DNA of 33,359 bases from Campylobacterales bacterium (GCA_014859655.1 JACUTT010000022.1:1-33359); one strand, 5' to 3'. Positions 16,479 through 26,263 are shown, counted from the first letter of the stretch. The notes: generated by a model not told the origin, from the sequence alone. A program made the numbers and translations.

Positions 16479-17483
16479 TTAAAAAAGACTGGGCTGTTTG
16501 ATCCTGAGATCAAACACATTTGAATTTAAAATATCTGCGGTCTGCTCCGCGATCAAGGCAAAGTGGTACTGTTTCTCTTTGAGCAGCTGCATGATGTCCC
16601 ACGCTGACTCATAGACGAAGACATCTTCACTCTCCTGGAGTTCGTCTCTTCTGGACGCGGGGATAAGATAGACGAGTTTCGCCCAGTTGGCCTGCTGTTT
16701 GAGGAACTTTATCTGCGCCTTTATAAGATCAAAGTCGGGTTCAAATATCAAGACCTTGTCGCTTTTTCCAAACTCTTTTACCTGAAAATGGATATTGGTG
16801 AAAACGGCTTGAAAATGCTCGATGGGCGCAAAGTTGCGCAGCTGATAGCCGATGTTGTTTTGCTTGAAAAACTGCAGGACGCCTTCGAGATAGGGGATAA
16901 AAAAAGGCGAAAGAAGTTGCCGTTCATAATAGGTGTCGTCATAGATAAAGGAGGTCTCGAAAAGCGTCTGCTCGACAATATTCATGCTGCTGCTCTGCAC
17001 TGCGCTGATCGCCTTTGCATCGACAAAAAGCGAAGCGTCTATAAGCTTTGGCGAGAAAAGAATAAACTGCTTCTCTTCAAGTTTCCACAGCTCCTGGATA
17101 TGCTCTTTGAGCGGTTTGTCCAAAACAAGAAGCGTGTTTGGCGTAAGGATCTGGGAAGCCAGTTTCAGCGAGATCTGGTCACAGCTGAAGACCTGTGGCG
17201 ATTTTTCAATGATGTGAAAACGAAGAAGGCGGAGAAGGGCCCTGTCGATAGAGGCGACCTTGATCCAGGCGATCTCCTGGTCGGTGATCTGCGTGGGTTT
17301 TTCAAAGAGGATGCCATAGGCACCGTTGAGGATCGCAAGAGAAATGTCCTCGTGTTTCAGGGCAACAAAAAGATTGCCCCGCCTGACCTTCGACGCTTCA
17401 AAACTAACATCGTCAAAAGCAGTGATGCTGGGAGAATTAGTGAGGTTCCCCTCGACTAAAGCGGTCAGGTTTTGTAGATTCAT
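16479..17483 (-). CDS. Mur-ligase-like protein of Campylobacterota, function unknown
   Basis: The 334-aa cytoplasmic protein opens with a segment resembling the MurF/MurE N-terminal domain (SITAFDDVSFEASKVRRGNLFVAL, then NGAYGILFEKP), but I cannot find the ATP-binding GTNGKT motif of a working Mur ligase. The remaining two thirds look like Rossmann-type alpha/beta stretches (KVLIFEPDFD, KLVYLIPASRRD). It begins in an ATGA overlap with metG and is therefore translationally coupled to it. I recall an unnamed gene in the same place after metG in Helicobacter. Role unknown. Confidence 0.7.
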   Translation of the reverse strand: MNLQNLTALVEGNLTNSPSITAFDDVSFEASKVRRGNLFVALKHEDISLAILNGAYGILFEKPTQITDQEIAWIKVASIDRALLRLLRFHIIEKSPQVFSCDQISLKLASQILTPNTLLVLDKPLKEHIQELWKLEEKQFILFSPKLIDASLFVDAKAISAVQSSSMNIVEQTLFETSFIYDDTYYERQLLSPFFIPYLEGVLQFFKQNNIGYQLRNFAPIEHFQAVFTNIHFQVKEFGKSDKVLIFEPDFDLIKAQIKFLKQQANWAKLVYLIPASRRDELQESEDVFVYESAWDIMQLLKEKQYHFALIAEQTADILNSNVFDLRIKQPSLF

Positions 17484-19420
17484 CCGACTGAACTGCCCGC
17501 CTTGCGTGGGGATTCCGGGCGGACAAGGCAGAGACCCTCTTCATCTTTGGCCGCAAGTAGCATCCCCTCGGAGAGCATTCCCATCAGTTTTGCGGGCTTG
17601 AGGTTGGAAACGACACATACCTGCGTGTTGAGAAGGGATTCGGCTGAATAGTACTCTCTGATTCCGGCGACGACCTGGCGCAGTTTTCCCTCGCCGACAT
17701 CGACCTGAAGTTTGAGCAGTTTCTTGCTTTTAGGCACCTCTTCGGCCTCAAGGATCGTACCGATCTTCAAAGATGTCTGAAAGAACTGATCGATCGTGAT
17801 GAGATTGTCCTCTTCGACCTTTTCAGGCTCTGCCGCACAGGCTGTTTCCGGCTCCGGCTTCTTGGCTTCGGGGGCTTGTTCAAGCAGAGTTTGCTCGACG
17901 CGCGGGAAGAGCGGCGGGACCTGGGCAATGACAAAAGGTTTAAGAAGTTCTTTGTCCAGTATCAGCGATCTGTAGGCTTGTGTGTTGATCGAAAAGCCCA
18001 GGGCCTGGGAGATCGTCGTGGTCGTGCTGGGCATGATACAGTTGAGCATAACCGAGGCTTTGGCCAGGATATTAGCGACGAGAGCGACGGTGGCCAGAGC
18101 CTCGTCTTTTTTGCCCTCTTTCATTTTTACCCACGGCGCATGCTCTTCGATCGCCTTGTTGCCGATGGAGAAGAGTTTCCACAGCTCCTCAAGATAGCGA
18201 TGCGTCTGCAGTTCGTTTAAAAACTTCTCCAGATTGCCCAGCACGCTGTTCATATCGTCGAGCTCTTTGTGGTGCAGGCGCGTTACATCTTTGGAGTCGA
18301 TGTAAAACTCCGAGTACTTGCCGCTCATGCCGATAATGCGGTTGAGCAGGTTTCCAAGATCGTTACTCAGGTCAGAGTTGATGCGGTCGATAAAGGCACG
18401 CTGGGAGAAGTCGCCGTCCTGGCCGAAAGGGACCTCGCGAAGCATGAAATAGCGGAGGTTTTCCAGCCCGTAGGTATCGGCTACCTCTCTGGGCAGTACA
18501 ACATTCCCTTTTGACTTGCTCATCTTTTCACCGTCTCTTGTCCACCAGCCATGCGCACCGATATGCTTGGGCAGAGGAAGATCCAGGCTCATCAAAAACG
18601 CCGGCCAGTAGATCGCGTGAAAACGGAGGATATCTTTACCGACCATGTGGATATTTGCCGGCCAGAACTCCATCTTCTTCTCATCATTGCCGTAGCCCAG
18701 CGCGGTCACGTAGTTAAGCAGGGCGTCGAGCCAGACATACAGGACATGTTTGTCGTCATGGAGCTCTTCGGGAAGCTTTACACCCCAGTTGAAGGTCGTG
18801 CGTGTGATGGAGAGGTCATTCAGGCCGCCCTTGACGAAGTTGATGACCTCGTTTCTGCGTGACTTCGGAAGGATAAAATCGGTGTGTTCGTCGTAATACT
18901 TAAGAAGCTTATCTTCGTAGGCAGAGAGCTTGAAAAAGTAGCTCTCTTCTTTGACGATACTGGTTGGCTTGCCGCAGTCGGGGCAGAACTCGCCGTCAAT
19001 GAGCTGCGACTCGGGGAAGAAGGTCTCGCAGGAGATGCAGTAGTGTCCCTCGTAGTTGCCCTTGTAGATGTCGCCGTTGTTGTACATAGTCATAAAGGCT
19101 TTTTGTACGCCTATTTTGTGGTCTTCATCGGTTGTGCGGATAAAATAGTCGTAGGAGATGTTAAACTCGTCCCAGAGGTCTTTGAAGCCCTTGGAGATCT
19201 CATCGGCAAACTGCTGGGTCGGTTTGTTGGCTTTTTTGGCCGACTCTTCGATCTTCTGGCCGTGTTCGTCGGTGCCGGTAAGGAAAAAAGTTTTGATGCC
19301 CTTGAGTCTGGAATGACGGGCAACGGAGTCTGCGATAAAGGTGGTATAGGCATGACCGATGTGGGCCTCTCCGTTGACATAATAAATGGGCGTCGTTATA
19401 TAATTCGTAGGTTCTTGCAT
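17480..19420 (-). CDS. metG: Methionyl-tRNA synthetase
   Basis: The 646-aa enzyme charges tRNA-Met. The class I motifs are HIGH (20-23) and KMSKS at about 297-301 in GEKMSKSKGN. A four-cysteine zinc knuckle (CISCETFFPESQ...CPDCGKPT, about 127-150) marks the zinc-containing type. An acidic linker (about 510-545, rich in E, A and P) joins to a C-terminal OB-fold tRNA-binding domain, with FFQTSLKIGTILEAE and VVSNLKPAKLMGM, that promotes dimerisation. It lies about 50 bp after a small Cys-rich ORF and is coupled to the Mur-ligase-like gene. Confidence 0.96.
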   Translation of the reverse strand: MQEPTNYITTPIYYVNGEAHIGHAYTTFIADSVARHSRLKGIKTFFLTGTDEHGQKIEESAKKANKPTQQFADEISKGFKDLWDEFNISYDYFIRTTDEDHKIGVQKAFMTMYNNGDIYKGNYEGHYCISCETFFPESQLIDGEFCPDCGKPTSIVKEESYFFKLSAYEDKLLKYYDEHTDFILPKSRRNEVINFVKGGLNDLSITRTTFNWGVKLPEELHDDKHVLYVWLDALLNYVTALGYGNDEKKMEFWPANIHMVGKDILRFHAIYWPAFLMSLDLPLPKHIGAHGWWTRDGEKMSKSKGNVVLPREVADTYGLENLRYFMLREVPFGQDGDFSQRAFIDRINSDLSNDLGNLLNRIIGMSGKYSEFYIDSKDVTRLHHKELDDMNSVLGNLEKFLNELQTHRYLEELWKLFSIGNKAIEEHAPWVKMKEGKKDEALATVALVANILAKASVMLNCIMPSTTTTISQALGFSINTQAYRSLILDKELLKPFVIAQVPPLFPRVEQTLLEQAPEAKKPEPETACAAEPEKVEEDNLITIDQFFQTSLKIGTILEAEEVPKSKKLLKLQVDVGEGKLRQVVAGIREYYSAESLLNTQVCVVSNLKPAKLMGMLSEGMLLAAKDEEGLCLVRPESPRKAGSSVG

Positions 19421-19470
19421 GGTCTCTCTCCCTGTCCTGAGTATTTTTTGGCTCTACTGATGTTTTTTGT

Positions 19471-19662
19471 TTAGAATTCAAATCCGCCGATTTCGCCCTT
19501 GGACATACTCTCGTAGGTGATCTGAACGTACGCTTTTCGCAATTCACAGCCGATAAGCTTCTCGCACTGCATGCACGAGTCGTGCGCTCTCTCTCTTTGG
19601 CAGGCCTGCACCTCGGCTATCTTCTGTGTCAGCCTCTGCTCAAAAACGCTAGACGCTTGCAT
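19471..19662 (-). CDS. Small Cys-rich conserved-looking protein
   Basis: The 63-aa protein is helix-forming at first and has four cysteines, C21, C30, C33 and C39, in the pattern C-x8-C-x2-C-x5-C, suggesting a small zinc-binding or Fe-S site. Ending [10 protein letters not shown] do not recognise a named family. It starts inside the last 14 bp of the fbp gene and precedes metG, so it is in the same operon, which supports it being a real gene. The C-x2-C-x5-C motif also appears at the end of the NAGS-like protein. Confidence 0.65.
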   Translation of the reverse strand: MQASSVFEQRLTQKIAEVQACQRERAHDSCMQCEKLIGCELRKAYVQITYESMSKGEIGGFEF

Positions 19663-20491
19663 AGGTCGATTTTACTCTTTCGATCTCATAGTTTGAACCG
19701 AAAAAGCAGGGGCTCGTGTCATGGACATGCTTGGGCGTCTGCAAGAGAAGATTCTCTTTTCCGTCTATAGCGCCGCCGCCAGCGAGTTCAAATATGAAGG
19801 CAAAAGGGAAGACCTCAAAGACCTGGCGCAGTTTACCCTCAGGTTTGTCTGATGTACACGGGTAGGAGAAGAGACCGCCCCCTTTGAGAAGGATCTGGTG
19901 CAAATCAGGCACCATCCCCCCCGAATAGCGCAATCGGTAACCCTCTTGAAAAAGTCCGTCTACCATGGTTTTGTGGTAGGGCTCCCAATTCTGCTGGGTT
20001 CCGCCGGGTGCGTTGATCTTTCCTTTTTCTTCTAGTCGCAATTCTTTGACATATTCAAACTCGCCTGATTGGAGAAGGTAGAGCTTGACCTTTCCCTCGT
20101 AGGCGAAGACAAGCTCTACGCGCGGCCCATAGACGACGTAACATGAAGCGATCAGGTTCTTGCCTGAAAACGAGCCCGAGTAGATGCCGAAGATCGAGCC
20201 TACACTGAGGTTGACATCAACCAGCGAAGAGCCGTCCAGCGGGTCAAAGCCTATAAGATATTTGCCTTCTTTGTTTACAAGCAGGGCGTCCTCTTTCTCT
20301 TCAGAAGCCAGGGTGTGCACAGAGAAAACATGGCTCAGCTCCTCTTCGATGATAAGGTCGCACTGGATGTCGAGCTGGAGTTGGGTTTCGCCGGAGCTGT
20401 TTTGTTCTTGCGAGTAGCCTATGTCTTTAACGTCGATCGCTTTTTTTATGCGGATTGCAGACTTTTGAATCGCTGATAAAATCTCTGTCAT
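19649..20491 (-). CDS. fbp: Fructose-1,6-bisphosphatase, class I
   Basis: FBPase removes the 1-phosphate of fructose-1,6-bisphosphate in gluconeogenesis and, in autotrophs, sugar formation from fixed carbon. The 280-aa protein has the metal-binding [18 protein letters not shown] (D83, D86 and neighbours), [13 protein letters not shown] (sugar-phosphate binding) and [16 protein letters not shown]. It is shorter than the roughly 330-residue enterobacterial form, mostly in the allosteric N-terminus, as usual for this phylum. It starts 3 bp after the mobB stop and overlaps the small Cys-rich gene. Confidence 0.92.
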   Translation of the reverse strand: MTEILSAIQKSAIRIKKAIDVKDIGYSQEQNSSGETQLQLDIQCDLIIEEELSHVFSVHTLASEEKEDALLVNKEGKYLIGFDPLDGSSLVDVNLSVGSIFGIYSGSFSGKNLIASCYVVYGPRVELVFAYEGKVKLYLLQSGEFEYVKELRLEEKGKINAPGGTQQNWEPYHKTMVDGLFQEGYRLRYSGGMVPDLHQILLKGGGLFSYPCTSDKPEGKLRQVFEVFPFAFIFELAGGGAIDGKENLLLQTPKHVHDTSPCFFGSNYEIERVKSTYASV

Positions 20492-20494
20492 TGT

Positions 20495-20995
20495 TTATAC
20501 TTCCTTGGCATTTTTTAAGATCCACCCGATGACCTCTTCGGTGTTGTTCAGATCAAGAACATCAACATCATCAGGTACATTACTGTTGTTTAGCGCAATT
20601 GAGTCGTCTATAGCCAGAGCATCCATACACGAAAAATACTCCTCGTCTACGGTGTTTCTGAAGATGCTGATGCGCGGCAGGGGAAGCGTCTTTAGTCCTT
20701 CTACAAGCAAAAAATCAAAGTCACCGAAGAGAGAGATAATCTCGCCGAGCTCTTTGTGCGCTTGAGAAAAATAAGTTGTCCTGTCTGGGGAGGTCACAAC
20801 GACATCGGCGCCTGTTTGAGAGAAGAGGTAACTGTCCTTACCCTCGACATCAAAGACCGCCTTGTCTTTAGGATCGTTCTTGATGATGCAGACCTTGTTC
20901 CCGCTCTTTATCAGAGCCGCCGCTATTTTTGTAATAAGCGTGGTCTTGCCGCTATTTGAGGGGCCGGTAAATGCAACAGCTAGCCTTTTGCTCAC
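20495..20995 (-). CDS. mobB: Molybdopterin-guanine dinucleotide biosynthesis protein MobB
   Basis: The 166-aa P-loop protein has Walker A TGPSNSGKTTL (10-20), FDVEGKDSYLFSQTGADVVV and LLVEGLKTLPLPRI, the MobB signatures. It binds GTP and assists MobA in making Mo-bis-MGD for enzymes such as formate dehydrogenase or nitrate reductase; none of these is in the window. It is the first gene of the minus-strand run that includes fbp and metG, and its upstream region faces a lipoprotein gene. Confidence 0.9.
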   Translation of the reverse strand: MSKRLAVAFTGPSNSGKTTLITKIAAALIKSGNKVCIIKNDPKDKAVFDVEGKDSYLFSQTGADVVVTSPDRTTYFSQAHKELGEIISLFGDFDFLLVEGLKTLPLPRISIFRNTVDEEYFSCMDALAIDDSIALNNSNVPDDVDVLDLNNTEEVIGWILKNAKEV

Positions 20996-21012
20996 AGAGA
21001 AAAACCTTTAAG

Positions 21013-21054
21013 ACACCTTTGCAAATCCCCGGAAGGTTTTTTAGCGGCGCCCTT
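21013..21054. repeat. Degenerate solo inverted repeat resembling the mobile element termini
   Basis: An imperfect palindrome runs from agacacctttgcaaatcccc to ggttttttagcggcgccc. Its right arm, reversed, matches the element terminus gggcacctctaaaaaccc at about 15 of 19 positions, the left arm at about 13 of 19. No target duplication is convincing. It may be an old, internally deleted copy, or an unrelated hairpin. It lies in the 195-bp gap between mobB and the lipoprotein gene. Confidence 0.35.
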
Positions 21055-21161
21055 ATATAAATTGCAGAAATTATATCAGACCAAACTTATAAAAACTCAA
21101 AAGAGTCTCTCGCTGCAGTAAATGCCAGAGCACCTTTTATCCCGAGCTTAAAATTTTAAAG

Positions 21162-21167
21162 TATAAT
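21162..21167 (+). promoter_or_regulatory. -10 box for the lipoprotein gene
   Basis: TATAAT at 21162-21167 in aaagTATAATgtgcgg is a perfect -10 element about 30 bp before the start codon at 21194. A/T-rich DNA lies upstream instead of a -35 box. Confidence 0.65.
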
Positions 21168-21193
21168 GTGCGGATGAAAACAGAGGATATATG

Positions 21194-21784
21194 ATGAACA
21201 GACTTTTAGCCACCTCGGCACTTGGTGCGGCGCTTCTTTTTAGCGGCTGTGCGAAAACAACTGCCTTTGACTTTTTTTCCACAGATACCTACTACGAAAA
21301 AGCAATTTCCAATATGCAAAAAGTCTCTTTGATGAGTAATATGGAGACCAAAGCGCTTTTGCATGCGATCTATCTGAACAACGTCGATCCGCAGACCTAC
21401 TCAGGAGATGAATACTTTTTTGTTGCCGTGCATATTATGGCAGATGCCTATGATCCGAAAAAGCGCGGACTGATGAATTCGGACTACAGACTGAAAATAC
21501 TGGAAAGAATGAAGGTGGAGAGTGACGATATCACGAAAGCAGCAGAGTATAAGGCTGATGTGCCCGCTAAAGCAGAAGAGAAAGAGGTCTTAGTCTACAC
21601 CGACCCCGTCGAAGTCAAAGAACTCGACGAAAATGACAAACTGCGCCTTACCATGCCGATACGCAGCCAATGGAACTACTACTATCTGGTACGCTATAGC
21701 GAGGTCAATTCGTCGACGCTAAAGCTTTCGTTCGAAAGCGATCAGTACGGGAAGGCTGGGTTAAAGTTTCAAAAAGAGAAGTGA
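21194..21784 (+). CDS. Lipoprotein of unknown function
   Basis: The 196-aa protein has a lipobox LLFSGC with the lipidated cysteine about residue 19, then a soluble domain with FFSTDTYYEKAISNMQKVSLM, YSGDEYFFVAVHIMADAYD and RLTMPIRSQWNYYYLVRY. I do not recognise a family name, but the pattern suggests a conserved small envelope lipoprotein. ATG 21194 has AGAGG 7 bp upstream and is preferred to ATG 21191 directly before it. The last 80 bp are antisense to the end of the convergent slt gene, an unusually long overlap between two apparently intact genes. Confidence 0.75.
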   Translation: MNRLLATSALGAALLFSGCAKTTAFDFFSTDTYYEKAISNMQKVSLMSNMETKALLHAIYLNNVDPQTYSGDEYFFVAVHIMADAYDPKKRGLMNSDYRLKILERMKVESDDITKAAEYKADVPAKAEEKEVLVYTDPVEVKELDENDKLRLTMPIRSQWNYYYLVRYSEVNSSTLKLSFESDQYGKAGLKFQKEK

Positions 21785-23342
21785 TCTTCACCTCCTCGCC
21801 TAGTATTTTCTTATAGATCACATAATTTGCCAGTACTTTTTTCCCATATTCTCTGCTCTGCGTGTTCGCCATCAGCTCCATACTCAAATAGGGCTCATAG
21901 CTTCCTTTCGAGAATGTTCCCTGAAGGAGATGTCTTTTGGTGAAACCGATGCCTCCGTTGTAGGCGTAAGCGATAAAAAGAGGGTGGTAAAGGTGTTTTT
22001 GAAGATAGTTTAGATGCGTAGTGGCATAGGCGATGTTTTTAGAAGGATCAAACATCTCATTGAGGGTGATCTCTTCCTTTTTCTCCTTAGCTAAAGCCTT
22101 GACCAAAAAAGGCATAATTTGCATCACGCCGAGCGCATAGGAGTGGGAGATGGCCGTAGGGATAAAATAGCTCTCCTGGCGTGCGAGTGCATAAAGCAGT
22201 GCTTTGTCGTCATTGCTCAGGGTGTTGGTGGCTTTTTGGTAAGGCATGATAAAGTTGTGGGTTTTGTAATTTTTAGCTTTTGCATAGATGAAAGCCTGCA
22301 GGACCATGTCCTCTTTGCCGGAGTAGCGTTCAAGCAGAGCTCCAAGCTCCTTTTCATCCGCATTTCGTATCTCATTCAGGGCTGCTTCCCAGGCATAAGG
22401 ATCTTTTTGCTCATGCTGCGATGCTTTTTTCTGTGCCGGAAGCGCCGTGAAATAGTTCTCTACTTTGATCTGAAGCTTTTCCTTGGCATAAAGAGTATAG
22501 ATGTTTATAGAACTGCTCTGCGTCAGCTCCTTCAAAAAAGTCTCGTCTTTGGACACAAGATATTTCCAGAAGAGGGCCTTGTCGCTGTCTATGGATGTGG
22601 TGGCTTTTTTCTGTGCCAGCTCTAGATAGAAGAGAGCCTTGTTGATCGCTTTGAAGCCAAGTGCGTTAAGTGCCAGAAAAAAGTAGGACTGCGCACTCAG
22701 CTCTTGGGGGCTCAGGGCCAAGAGGGACGTTTGCATCTGGACCATCTGCGCATCGGTTACGATGTATTTGAGGGCCTGCTCAAAGCTTTTTTCTTGCGCA
22801 AGGGCATTTACCTGCTCCGGGGTAAGACTGAGATCAAAGTACTTGTGTCTGGATGCATAGTCCAATTCATTGAAGAGTGTCAGGAATTTACCCGCTCCGC
22901 TTTGCAAGGCGTTCAAGCCAAACTGCTCACTGTTCATCAGTAAAAGCATCTCGCTCTTGGAAGGGTAGGCCTCCTTCAGCACGGAAGAAAGCTTTTCTCT
23001 TTCGGCATGGCTGAGTTTTACGGCCTGCCCAAGAGTGAGGGCAACGTTGACACAGGAGGCATTCTGCTCCTCAAGCAGCGCTTTTGGATCAAGTTGAGAG
23101 CATCTGTACTGCTCTTTTACGGATTGCTTTTGCGTTTTTTTGGCATAGGCGGTAAATAGCTTTTGGCTGTACCCATTGACAAGCGAATAGGCCTGATCGG
23201 CCTGGCTGGCGTTGATATCGCCTTGCAGATATTGCCAGATATTAAAATCACGCACAAGCCCGCCCGGACTTTGTTTGAGCTCTAGCAAAGAGGGCGAGGC
23301 GGCTAAAAGCAGAGGGAATAGAAGTGCTGTAAGAAGTCTCAT
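21705..23342 (-). CDS. slt: Soluble lytic murein transglycosylase
   Basis: This is the second peptidoglycan lytic transglycosylase of the window. The 545-aa protein has a signal peptide (1-15), a long alpha-superhelical N-terminal region and a C-terminal SLT domain with ALARQESYFIPTAISHSYALG (catalytic glutamate in RQES), VMQIMP and IAYAYNGG. It is cytoplasm-made and acts in the periplasm, cutting glycan strands. Its GTG/ATG-region start at 23342 overlaps the YggT gene by 4 bp and it ends antisense within the lipoprotein gene. The final dozen residues (RFRTKALASTN) may be an extension. Confidence 0.9.
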   Translation of the reverse strand: MRLLTALLFPLLLAASPSLLELKQSPGGLVRDFNIWQYLQGDINASQADQAYSLVNGYSQKLFTAYAKKTQKQSVKEQYRCSQLDPKALLEEQNASCVNVALTLGQAVKLSHAEREKLSSVLKEAYPSKSEMLLLMNSEQFGLNALQSGAGKFLTLFNELDYASRHKYFDLSLTPEQVNALAQEKSFEQALKYIVTDAQMVQMQTSLLALSPQELSAQSYFFLALNALGFKAINKALFYLELAQKKATTSIDSDKALFWKYLVSKDETFLKELTQSSSINIYTLYAKEKLQIKVENYFTALPAQKKASQHEQKDPYAWEAALNEIRNADEKELGALLERYSGKEDMVLQAFIYAKAKNYKTHNFIMPYQKATNTLSNDDKALLYALARQESYFIPTAISHSYALGVMQIMPFLVKALAKEKKEEITLNEMFDPSKNIAYATTHLNYLQKHLYHPLFIAYAYNGGIGFTKRHLLQGTFSKGSYEPYLSMELMANTQSREYGKKVLANYVIYKKILGEEVKITSLFETLTQPSRTDRFRTKALASTN

Positions 23343-23623
23343 AAAGAACGGATTAAGGTTGTGATGAGAACCTGAACGACCTGCAGGAAAATGATGATGA
23401 TCAGCGGACTCAGATCGATACCGTTAAAGGTGGTAGGCATAAAGCGTTGCACAAGGGCATAGGCTGGCTGCGTCAAGCGGTAAAGCAGTTGAACGACCGG
23501 GTTATAGGGATCAGGACGCACCCAGGTCAGTACGGCTGCGATGATGAAGACCCACATATATAGAAATATAAGATTATTTAATATCAAGAGCAGTCCCGTG
23601 AATAATTCCATTAATAGCGTCAT
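23339..23623 (-). CDS. YggT-family integral membrane protein
   Basis: The 94-aa protein has two membrane segments (about 4-32 and 65-90) separated by the YggT signature [28 protein letters not shown] region. YggT proteins are found near cell-division and envelope genes and have been linked to osmotic tolerance, but the mechanism is unknown. It overlaps gltX by 4 bp at its start and slt by 4 bp at its end, making gltX-yggT-slt a coupled operon. Confidence 0.88.
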   Translation of the reverse strand: MTLLMELFTGLLLILNNLIFLYMWVFIIAAVLTWVRPDPYNPVVQLLYRLTQPAYALVQRFMPTTFNGIDLSPLIIIIFLQVVQVLITTLIRSL

Positions 23624-24918
23624 TTTACAATCTCCGTCAGATAGTTTTTAATAAGCGGATAGGTGAGGGCGAGGTCAGGGCCGTGCTCTTCTCCGCTAAG
23701 CAGGATACGAAAGGGTTTGAAGAAGTTCTTCCCCTTCAGGCCACTCTCTTTCATCGCATAGTCCTTAAAAGCTTCATACTCTTCAAAAAATGGCGCTGCC
23801 TGAAGTACCTCTTTGAGCTTTTCACCCCCCTCTTGAAACTCCTGGGGCATCACTTTTGCCGCAAATATCGCTGCTATTTTCTCGCGTAGCTCTTTTGTGG
23901 TGGAGGTCTCTTCTAGATATATCTTTGCCAACTGCCCGATCTCTTTGTCTGCGAAACCGACATAACGCGACAACTCGACATCATCAAGGCTTTTCAGGTG
24001 TTCGCGGTTGATGAAACGAAGCTTGGTGATGTCAAACTTGGCCGGGGCCTTGGAAATCTTGCTCAGATCGAACCATTTCAGAGCATCTTGTAAGGAGAAT
24101 ATCTCCTGCGGCACCTTGTTGCCGATGAGGATAAGGTAGTTGATGATCGCATCGGGAATAAAGCCCTCTTCAAGCAGCCATTTCACGCTTGAGGCATCGT
24201 CACGCTTGCTCATCTTTTTGCCGCTGTCGTTCAAGATGACAGGTAGGTGCGCGTACTGTATCTCTTTGGTGTAGTTCAGCGCGGCACGCACGGCGATCTG
24301 TTTTGGGGTGTTGGAGACATGGTCTTCTCCGCGGATCACCATAGAGATATCTGCGAGCATATCGTCTATGGCGCAGGCGAAGTTGTAGGTCGGGTACTTA
24401 TCCGCTCGCAAGATAATAAAGCTGTCGATATCATCGGGTTCAAAGGACATCTCGCCTTTGATGAGATCGGTAAAGGTGATGGCAATTCCCGGCTTTCGAA
24501 GGCGAACGGTAAAGGGGGCGGTGTTGTCTATCGTCTCCTCAGCCGGCAGGCCGAGGCAGGCATCGTCGTAGCGGTAGGCTTTGCGCTCGCTCTTTGCCGT
24601 GTCGCGTTTGGTGTCGAGATCCTCTGGGGAACAAAAACAGTTGAAGGCGAGTTTGGAGTGAAGCAGCTGCAGTGCCATAGCACGGTGATATTTGAGGTTG
24701 TCACTTTGGTAGATGACATCTTGGTATTTGATGCCGAAAAGATCCAGAAGACCGATGATCTCCTTATCCTTGCCCTCGATATTTCGCTCTTTGTCAGTAT
24801 CTTCGATACGGATTATCAGAGGCTCGTTGTTTTGAACAGAAAGTATGTAGTTGAAAAGAGCAACTCGGAGATTGCCTATATGCATATCACCGGTCGGGCT
24901 GGGCGCAAAACGTAACAT
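23620..24918 (-). CDS. gltX: Glutamyl-tRNA synthetase, GluRS2-like
   Basis: The 432-aa class I synthetase has [16 protein letters not shown] at the N-terminus (HIGH-type motif HIGN), [13 protein letters not shown] and [11 protein letters not shown] (KMSKS motif). I start it at ATG 24918, with AGGA upstream, because the catalytic fold begins immediately; the longer ORF reading adds 37 residues unlike the family. Campylobacterota usually carry two GluRS genes. The details here ([11 protein letters not shown], the ending [20 protein letters not shown]) resemble Helicobacter pylori GluRS2, which charges tRNA-Gln with Glu for later amidation. That specificity is inference. Confidence 0.92.
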   Translation of the reverse strand: MLRFAPSPTGDMHIGNLRVALFNYILSVQNNEPLIIRIEDTDKERNIEGKDKEIIGLLDLFGIKYQDVIYQSDNLKYHRAMALQLLHSKLAFNCFCSPEDLDTKRDTAKSERKAYRYDDACLGLPAEETIDNTAPFTVRLRKPGIAITFTDLIKGEMSFEPDDIDSFIILRADKYPTYNFACAIDDMLADISMVIRGEDHVSNTPKQIAVRAALNYTKEIQYAHLPVILNDSGKKMSKRDDASSVKWLLEEGFIPDAIINYLILIGNKVPQEIFSLQDALKWFDLSKISKAPAKFDITKLRFINREHLKSLDDVELSRYVGFADKEIGQLAKIYLEETSTTKELREKIAAIFAAKVMPQEFQEGGEKLKEVLQAAPFFEEYEAFKDYAMKESGLKGKNFFKPFRILLSGEEHGPDLALTYPLIKNYLTEIVK

Positions 24919-25057
24919 TAAAATTCCTAAAAAGCTTTTTTGCAATTTTAACATAAATAAAGAGGAAAGCCCTGAAAAGAAGCGGCCAAAGACGAAATCG
25001 GACAAAAATACTACAGCAGCTGCTTCCAAGAGAGTGGAGGGCTTTTGGAAGCGTTTA

Positions 25058-26263
25058 TCAGTCGATAAATATCTTTTTGCACCCCTTGCATGAATGCATG
25101 TCGAGTCTTTTTGCGTAGACTCTCTCCACGATCTTTTTTATGACAAAGGCGAAATAACCGCTGACATAGATGCCGTAAACTTTTCCAACGGCATAGTTTC
25201 TTCCCAGTGCGATCAGCACGCCGCGGGACTTTATCGCGTGGGCTATCAGCGGCTTCTTGTGTATCAGGTTGGCGATGTTTCTGGCGCATATCTCTGCTGT
25301 CTGCTCTGCGGTGTCAGCAGTCGGTGCGACTATGCTGTTTTTGTTGTAGATCGTGGTGCAGTCTCCTATGGCAAAGACCTCCTCGTGGTGCGACACTTGC
25401 AGATGGCTGTTGGTGATGATGTAACCCCTCTCGTTTTTTTCCAGCTGCAGATCGCAGACAAGAGCATTTGGTTCTATCCCGCCTGCAAATACCATAAAGT
25501 CCATCGGCAAGACTTCTGCCGACGACAGGGTCACGCTGTGTTCGTTGATCTCGGCAACTCGGCATTTGTGGCGTATCGAAACTCCCAGCTCCTGTAACCT
25601 TTCGTCTGACTTTGTCACCAGTTTCTCATCCAGACCTTGCAAGATCTTCTCGCCGCTGTTGATGAGGATGATGCTGAGTTTTCTGCAGATGAAGTTGTTT
25701 TTTCTGTAAAATCTTTTGGCAAAAGAGGCCATCTGCGCCGCTATCTCGACACCGCTCAGACCGCCGCCGGCAACGACTATGTTGATGGCGCTGCATGTCG
25801 TTCCGCTCTGCTCCACCCTTTTGAAAAGCGCCATTTCGAACTTCTGCTTAAAATGCATCGCGCGGTGGAGGACCTTGATCCCGTGCGCATGCGTGCGAAG
25901 CCCGACAACATCGGTGACAAACTTCGTACGCGCACCCACGGCGATCACAAGATAGTCATACTTATGCCTCTGTGCACTTGTGATTACCTTTTTGTTGCTG
26001 AAATCAACAGTGCACACCTCCTGCTTCGTAAAGACCACATTTCCATCAAAACCCATGCAGAAGGTAAAAAGATCAACGCTCACCTGTGCAAAATCTTCCT
26101 CGTTGGCGATAAGGTCATATACCTCCGTCTGCATAAAATGGTAGGAGTTCTTGTCAAAAAGCCTTATCTCGTTGTGAGGGTTTTTCGCCAGTTTCTCAAC
26201 CACACGAAGACCGGCATAGCCGCCCCCGATGACAATGATCTTATTGGTGCCTGTCTCTGCCAT
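25058..26263 (-). CDS. NDH-2-type NADH dehydrogenase (FAD/NAD(P)-dependent oxidoreductase)
   Basis: The 401-aa flavoprotein has two dinucleotide-binding folds: [18 protein letters not shown] (FAD, about 8-25) and [16 protein letters not shown] (NAD, about 163-178). FAIGDC (late) and [18 protein letters not shown], an amphipathic membrane-contact segment, are typical of type II NADH:quinone oxidoreductases. The last residues hold SCKGCKK, a CxxC-like pair of unknown use. It would feed electrons from NADH to the quinone pool without pumping protons. Single gene on the minus strand; 170 bp upstream lies element copy C. Confidence 0.85.
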   Translation of the reverse strand: MAETGTNKIIVIGGGYAGLRVVEKLAKNPHNEIRLFDKNSYHFMQTEVYDLIANEEDFAQVSVDLFTFCMGFDGNVVFTKQEVCTVDFSNKKVITSAQRHKYDYLVIAVGARTKFVTDVVGLRTHAHGIKVLHRAMHFKQKFEMALFKRVEQSGTTCSAINIVVAGGGLSGVEIAAQMASFAKRFYRKNNFICRKLSIILINSGEKILQGLDEKLVTKSDERLQELGVSIRHKCRVAEINEHSVTLSSAEVLPMDFMVFAGGIEPNALVCDLQLEKNERGYIITNSHLQVSHHEEVFAIGDCTTIYNKNSIVAPTADTAEQTAEICARNIANLIHKKPLIAHAIKSRGVLIALGRNYAVGKVYGIYVSGYFAFVIKKIVERVYAKRLDMHSCKGCKKIFID

